Assembly (NCBI RefSeq): GCF_013201545.1
Contig: NZ_CP053746.1
Coordinates: forward strand, 3,003,001 to 3,067,000
Direction: 5' to 3'
From: Pseudomonas graminis
GTDB lineage: Bacteria > Pseudomonadota > Gammaproteobacteria > Pseudomonadales > Pseudomonadaceae
Length of the DNA: 64,000 nt
Position 1 is the first letter of the stretch; each line of letters starts with the position of its first letter. Shown here one piece after another: positions 62,142-64,000 of this stretch. The translations under genes were made by a program, and so were the position numbers. A model generated the notes under the pieces. The model did no database searches. It was not told the DNA's origin and saw only the letters and a list, made by a program, of their open reading frames with translations.

Positions 62142-64000
62142 TGGCGAAAGTCCTCAGCAAATCGGCGGGGCGGGTGCGGTACAAACGGTAGAGCGGCCAC
62201 GCCGAGGCCAGCAGTGTGGCGAGCATCGCCAACAGCGTCAGGCGCAGTAGCTGCATGGGGAACACCTGCAGCGGCAGGCGCCAGCCGAAGGCTTGCACGT
62301 TGATCACAGCATCCAGGCACCACGCCAGCAACAGCCCCAGCGGAATCGCCAGCACCAGCGTCAGCACCGCCAGCAACCATGTTTGCGCCAGATTGAGCAG
62401 CATCAATTGCCGTCGCGTCACACCCAGCGCCCATAACGGCGCCAGTTGCGCGAGGCGGCTTTGGCTCTGGGTCAGCAAGCTGATGAAGAGGGCGACACCA
62501 GCGACCATCAACGTCAGGCTGTTCAACGCGGCGGTGGCGGCGAAGGTGCGTTCGAAAACCTGCTGCGACCAGGCCTTGAGCTGGATCTGATCGACGATGC
62601 GGTTGTCATCGATGGTGAATTTGTTGTGCAGCACCCGCAGCAGCTGCGGGATGGCTTTGGGATCGATGCGCAGATTGAAGCGGTTGGGCGTCAGTTGCGG
62701 CCAGTGTTTAAGCAGGTGGTCGGCGTTCACCAACATGTGGCCCTTGGGGTTGCCGTAGTCGGCGTAAATACCGACAACGCGTAGCGGCCACGGCCCGTCC
62801 GGCGCGGGCAGTCTGACTTCATCGCCAACGCTGACGTCCAGACGGCGCGCCAGCTGTTCGCTAAGCATCAGCGTGTCTTCCTGCGCCAGTTGCTTCCACG
62901 CATCCCCTCTCGCCGATTCCAGCAGCGGCCAGTGCTGGCGATAGTGCGGATGGTCGATCACGCCATACAGCTCGGCTGGCCAGCCATGCAGTTGCACTGA
63001 AACCTGCCAGTTGGGCAGCACCGCTGACGTCAGCGGTTGCTGACTCAGCCACTGCTGCAAAGGTGCGGCCTGGGCCGGATTCTGCGGATTGATATACAGC
63101 TCTGCGCTGAGGCGTTGTTCCAGCCAGTGAGTGAATGTCTGGCGGAACCCCGACGTCATGCTGCCTGCGCCGATGTTCGCGGCCATGGCCAGTAACAGTG
63201 CCATCAGCGCCAGACTCAGGGCCGGCAGTTGCTGGCGGCAGTCAGCGAGAAACCACTGCCCCAGCACCGAGCGGCTCCTGCCCAACAGTGCGTTGAGCAG
63301 CAGATTGAGCAGCACTGGCAGACCCAGTGCCGCGCTCAGCAGGAGACTCGCCATCAACACGAAGCCCAGCGCCAGGCTATCGCCAAACAGTCCGGCTAAT
63401 ACCGCAATCAGCGCTGAAATCCCGGCGACCCAGCCTTGCCGTCGCAGCCATTTGGCGTGGGTTTCATGCCACGCCTGGGCATTGGCCAGCGCCAGCAAAG
63501 GCAGGCGTGCGGCACGCAGCAGGCTGCTGGCGCCTGCGAGAAACGCGCCGAGCAGACTGACGCCCAGACCACTCAACCACCACCAGATGTTGAGGTTCAG
63601 ATGCCCGGCGACTTCAGCCCCGTACAGCCCGCGCAGACTCGCCGCGACATCGGGCAACAGCGCGCTCGCCAGCCAGTAACCACTGATGACGCCGGCGATG
63701 CCACCGAGCAGGGCCAGCACGCCGAGCTCGACCACCAGACTCGCCATCAACCCACGCGCGCTAACCCCGCACGCGCGCAGGTTGCGCAGCAGCCCGCGAC
63801 GCTGTTCAAGTGCCAGACCAATCGCCGCATGCACGATGAACAGACCGACCACGAACGACAGGAAACCCAACGCGTCGAGGTTCAGGTGGAAGCTTTCGGT
63901 CAGCCTGCCCAGATCGTTGTCTTCGCCACTTTTGCGCAGCACCAGCTCGCCATTCAGCTCGGCCGGCAACGCAGGGGCGTTATCGGCAACATCCTTGGGC
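62131..64000 (-). CDS. FtsX-like ABC permease (AttG type), N-terminus outside the window
   Basis: At least 622 residues in frame to the right edge; the true start is not included, as the frame stays open through KDVADNAPALPAEL. Membrane segments and two FtsX/MacB-type domains are visible: LGFLSFVVGLFIVHAAIGLALEQRRGLLRNLRACGV near the start, and at the end SLLTQSQSRLAQLAPLWALGVTRRQLMLLNLAQTW and LYRLYRTRPADLLRTFANEG. The periplasmic part lies between. It probably moves lipids or lipoproteins across or out of the inner membrane with an ATPase encoded upstream. Confidence 0.9.
   Translation of the reverse strand, partial: PKDVADNAPALPAELNGELVLRKSGEDNDLGRLTESFHLNLDALGFLSFVVGLFIVHAAIGLALEQRRGLLRNLRACGVSARGLMASLVVELGVLALLGGIAGVISGYWLASALLPDVAASLRGLYGAEVAGHLNLNIWWWLSGLGVSLLGAFLAGASSLLRAARLPLLALANAQAWHETHAKWLRRQGWVAGISALIAVLAGLFGDSLALGFVLMASLLLSAALGLPVLLNLLLNALLGRSRSVLGQWFLADCRQQLPALSLALMALLLAMAANIGAGSMTSGFRQTFTHWLEQRLSAELYINPQNPAQAAPLQQWLSQQPLTSAVLPNWQVSVQLHGWPAELYGVIDHPHYRQHWPLLESARGDAWKQLAQEDTLMLSEQLARRLDVSVGDEVRLPAPDGPWPLRVVGIYADYGNPKGHMLVNADHLLKHWPQLTPNRFNLRIDPKAIPQLLRVLHNKFTIDDNRIVDQIQLKAWSQQVFERTFAATAALNSLTLMVAGVALFISLLTQSQSRLAQLAPLWALGVTRRQLMLLNLAQTWLLAVLTLVLAIPLGLLLAWCLDAVINVQAFGWRLPLQVFPMQLLRLTLLAMLATLLASAWPLYRLYRTRPADLLRTFANEG

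Overview
The window looks like the chromosome of a Pseudomonas of the fluorescens type. It has high GC. Genes 1 to about 50 kb follow an order I recall from P. aeruginosa PAO1, running from the FKBP lipoprotein (PA3262) through prc, an ABC operon, apeB, rluA, minEDC, a lauroyl acyltransferase, pirin and an MlaA homologue to betX and the DUF485/ActP pair (PA3234). The spaces between genes carry typical Pseudomonas REP elements. No tRNA, rRNA or CRISPR array was seen.

Left part (1-8.2 kb): FKBP-type isomerase lipoprotein, DUF1232 membrane protein, a small HTH protein with a partner gene, an EAL-CBS-GGDEF protein, tail-specific protease Prc and a quinone oxidoreductase. A perfect inverted pair of consensus DnaA boxes lies between the first two genes.

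Accessory block (8.2-24.4 kb): this sits between homologues of genes that are neighbours in PAO1. It holds four paralogous Ig-like proteins without recognisable signal peptides: two on the + strand at the left and two on the - strand at the right. Between them lies a type Va autotransporter with 37-residue repeats. The same palindromic promoter region (CTGTCA-N4-TGACAG plus conserved downstream positions) stands at both outer ends, in front of the first gene of each outer operon. This is the most unusual locus of the window and behaves like one co-regulated module, probably acting at the cell surface.

Middle part (24.4-44.6 kb): HAD phosphatase; an ABC importer operon (binding protein, cytoplasmic alkaline-phosphatase-superfamily enzyme, two permeases, ATPase) with a divergent GntR/UTRA regulator; an MscS channel; ApeB; RluA; MinC, MinD and MinE; lipid A acyltransferase; patatin; pirin; and an overlapping pair of an alpha/beta hydrolase and a non-lipidated MlaA homologue.

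44.6-45.2 kb: a gene-free stretch carries a minus-strand sigma-54 promoter followed by about 380 nt with repeated AACAA-type CA motifs and a closing hairpin. I read it as a CrcZ/CrcY/CrcX-family small RNA, the decoy of Hfq/Crc catabolite repression.

Right part (45-64 kb): GH17 membrane protein, glycine-betaine binding protein, DUF485/ActP permease, a lysine-rich small protein, and long intergenic repeats. One of these repeats is split by an intact IS481-family element with target duplication. Then come a 52-residue DUF3309 protein, an SDR enzyme, YnfA, a CsrA paralogue, a YheU-like protein, the NAGGN osmoprotectant operon (amidotransferase, acetyltransferase/ligase, M42 peptidase), a remnant of a tyrosine recombinase, and an AttH-like lipoprotein with an ABC permease running off the window.
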